A stretch of 7,615 nucleotides of DNA from Alphaproteobacteria bacterium (GTDB lineage Bacteria > Pseudomonadota > Alphaproteobacteria > Micavibrionales > SZUA-601), in the NCBI GenBank assembly GCA_003250865.1, contig QKJH01000213.1:1-7615 (forward strand). The letters run 5' to 3'. Numbering within the stretch: position 1 is the stretch's first letter; every line of letters begins with the position of its first letter. Shown here piece after piece: positions 5,918 to 7,615 of the stretch. A model generated the notes under the pieces. It saw only the letters and a program-made list of their open reading frames with translations, did no database searches and had not been told where the DNA came from. Position numbers and translations under genes: made by a program.

Positions 5918-7012
5918 ATGGCGGCTCAAAAATCAGATAGCCCAAAACAAAAAACCGTTACAAAACTTGAAGCAAACTATGCCGAGGTTCTTGAAAGACG
6001 CTTTCAGGAACTGACGGGCGATAATGAAATTTATGTGGCCTATCACAATGAGGCTCCCGAAGCGAATGTGCGCGGTTATATCCGTAAGAAGAAAATTGTT
6101 CTTTGCGAAGCCGACCCGGATAGACTAGTCTCTCTTTTTCTTGATGCTGTGGCCACCCGAAATGTACTGTTTGATGCCGGGGTTCCTGAAATGTATTCAG
6201 CGGGCGGTTTCAAAATCCTTAGCAATACAGCCAAATCCGAAGCGATGCAAATTCACAAGGCTGTTTCCAAAGATGTACGCGAATATTACGAGGACTCACC
6301 CGCGTTTAAATTGTGGCACTATCGTAAAGCCGGATATGTCGAAGAAAGTGAGTATCTGGAGTCTGATGAGTTCATAGAAAAACGTGCCGAACTGGGTAAT
6401 AATCTCATGACTCAGACAATGGATATTGGAAGAAAAGGTAAACCAAACGTCAAGAATTTTGTACGCGTTGGTATTCCGCCTGTTGAGACAATTATCGAAA
6501 AAACAAATGAATTTGAAAAGGTTATTCGTGAGGCTATTCATCGCCGTACAGAAAAAGATGCGGTTGCCAAAAAATTGGATAAGCTATACGAGCTTGATTA
6601 TAATACGTTTGTTCTAGCCTCAATTGAAATCGGCAGTGAATTACGCAGTCGCATTACGGAAGAGAGTCAAAGACTCAAAGACGATGGAAACCTGGTTAAA
6701 AATATCAAAGATGAGTTGGTCGTCCGGAAAATGGCACTTGGTGATGATGCTTATGATCTCACTTTGCAAAAAGAGCGCCTTATTATCAGAGGAGAGTTTT
6801 CTTTTGATGTGCAAGAGGCTCTAACCCGCTGTATGGCTGATGCTAAATCGCGCGGATTAAATACGGCATTGCTGAACAAAGATGCAAATCATGCCTCGGC
6901 TAACGGTAAGCTTATAGAGTTTACGGCAGCTTTAATCAATGTTCTTCACGCTGATGATGGCTCCGAAGAATTTGAACGAAACCTGACGACTTCGGGGCCG
7001 CGCCCGGCATAA
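5918..7012 (+). CDS. Unrecognised soluble protein, 364 aa
   Basis: I do not recognise a family for this protein of 364 residues. It is highly charged, with no signal peptide and no membrane segment, so it is probably cytoplasmic. Residues 1-17 are basic and likely disordered. About 18-125 looks like a mixed alpha/beta region with IYVAYHNE (38-45), GYIRKKKIVLCEADPDRL (53-70) and a predicted helix VSLFLDAVATRNVLF. About 190-275 is rich in Lys, Glu and Arg and probably mostly helical. The tail from about 345 is acidic, then ends in TTSGPRPA. It has two cysteines (63, 305), far apart, and no visible nucleotide-binding or protease motif. An in-frame TAG at 5912-5914 fixes the ATG at 5918 as the earliest ATG start. 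GGGGT (5908-5912) is a weak ribosome binding site. Its reading frame is long and its codon use resembles its neighbours, so it is a real gene. Confidence 0.85.
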   Translation: MAAQKSDSPKQKTVTKLEANYAEVLERRFQELTGDNEIYVAYHNEAPEANVRGYIRKKKIVLCEADPDRLVSLFLDAVATRNVLFDAGVPEMYSAGGFKILSNTAKSEAMQIHKAVSKDVREYYEDSPAFKLWHYRKAGYVEESEYLESDEFIEKRAELGNNLMTQTMDIGRKGKPNVKNFVRVGIPPVETIIEKTNEFEKVIREAIHRRTEKDAVAKKLDKLYELDYNTFVLASIEIGSELRSRITEESQRLKDDGNLVKNIKDELVVRKMALGDDAYDLTLQKERLIIRGEFSFDVQEALTRCMADAKSRGLNTALLNKDANHASANGKLIEFTAALINVLHADDGSEEFERNLTTSGPRPA

Positions 7013-7015
7013 GCC

Positions 7016-7612
7016 TTAAAAGACTTGTACAGCCAGTATAAATCCCAATCCGATAGACAAAACACCTAAAAACTGTACCAGTTTGGACAGTTTCATGGAT
7101 TTCAGGAATGTTTCAAACCCTATGCCGATGATATTAAGAAGCACGGCCGTCAGCCCAAAACCAACCCAAAATATCAATGTATCGTTATTGCCTTCTGTGG
7201 TAATCGAAGTTTGCGAGAAACCGCTGACAAGTCCGACGGCGGCGGCAAAGGCAATGTCACCGATGGGTGAGATGCTTTTATTAAAGGCCACCATGGCACC
7301 AATGGCTATGGCACACAACATGGTGGTAATCTGGATGTCGGTTAAGTCAGGCAGATATTTGAATTCGCCGAAGGTTAAGTCCGGTTTCCATTCCTGATGA
7401 AAAGCCGAGATAAAGGCAGCTGCGACGACTGATAGGAACAGGGCGGCGGGGATGCTCCAAATGATGGGCACGCGGTCGCTGATTTGACTGGCCCAAAGAC
7501 CGAAACAGAACATAATGGCAATGAAAATGGGTTGGAAAAGAGGGAGCATCATGCCGCGAAGCATTGGCCGGTTGCCGGCGCTTTCGACCAGTATGTCACG
7601 GATTTTTTTCAT
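7016..7612 (-). CDS. Integral membrane protein of unknown function, about six helices
   Basis: The protein has 198 residues from the first visible ATG, which lies three bases from the window edge, so the true start may be further upstream. Apolar segments lie at about 23-41, 50-71, 95-110, 116-133, 146-166 and 177-197, giving five or six membrane helices. The short N-terminus is basic (MKKIRDILVESAGNR). The longest soluble loop, about 72-94, contains HQEWKPDLTFGEFKYLPDL. The segments at 95-133 are rich in Gly and Ala (AIAIGAMVAF, then AFAAAVGLVSGF), which is common in tightly packed helices, and SQTSITTEGNND (133-144) is a polar loop. I do not recognise a transporter or enzyme signature. It converges on the 364-aa gene with only 3 nt (7013-7015) between the stop codons and no terminator visible there. 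Confidence 0.75.
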   Translation of the reverse strand: MKKIRDILVESAGNRPMLRGMMLPLFQPIFIAIMFCFGLWASQISDRVPIIWSIPAALFLSVVAAAFISAFHQEWKPDLTFGEFKYLPDLTDIQITTMLCAIAIGAMVAFNKSISPIGDIAFAAAVGLVSGFSQTSITTEGNNDTLIFWVGFGLTAVLLNIIGIGFETFLKSMKLSKLVQFLGVLSIGLGFILAVQVF

Positions 7613-7615
7613 GTC

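Noticed and set aside
6995..7005. GGGC-cgc-GCCC hairpin near the end of the 364-aa gene, considered as a terminator
   Set aside because: The stem has only four base pairs, lies inside the coding region and has no T run after it on either strand.

Overview
The window looks like ordinary chromosome from an alphaproteobacterium of moderate GC content. The main clue is a gene for a DUF4167-type protein directly upstream of clpB, a protein family and neighbourhood typical of that class. The NlpC/P60 enzyme without a signal peptide, opening with a DPRVTPARGD-type N-terminus, fits the same group. I see no insertion sequence, phage gene, CRISPR array, tRNA or rRNA.

Layout, left to right. Positions 3-119 are probably the 3' end of a gene that begins before the window. 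A DUF4167 gene (152-721) follows and ends at a strong intrinsic terminator (745-772). Next comes a heat-shock-like promoter with a 25-bp interrupted palindrome over its -10 region, then clpB (857-3442). A Mur ligase of the MurC/Mpl branch (3462-4865) starts 19 nt after clpB and is probably co-transcribed with it. An NlpC/P60 peptidase on the minus strand (4846-5727) converges on the ligase, and the two coding ends overlap by 20 bp. An AT-rich divergent spacer (5728-5917) separates the peptidase from an unrecognised soluble protein of 364 aa (5918-7012). That gene converges, across a 3-nt gap, on a gene for a six-helix membrane protein on the minus strand (7016-7612) that I also do not recognise.

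How the genes may work together. ClpB is a heat-induced disaggregase. The Mur ligase has an altered nucleotide loop (GTAGKST, where MurC and Mpl have GTHGKT) and is neither a textbook MurC nor a textbook Mpl. Beside it lies a peptidase built like the cytoplasmic YkfC-type muropeptide-processing enzymes. Together they suggest peptidoglycan-peptide recycling or repair, possibly under stress control because the ligase sits behind clpB. This link is inferred from gene order and has not been shown. The most useful items to follow up are the divergent Mur ligase, the palindrome over the clpB promoter, and the two unrecognised genes at the right end. I found no clear new multi-gene system.
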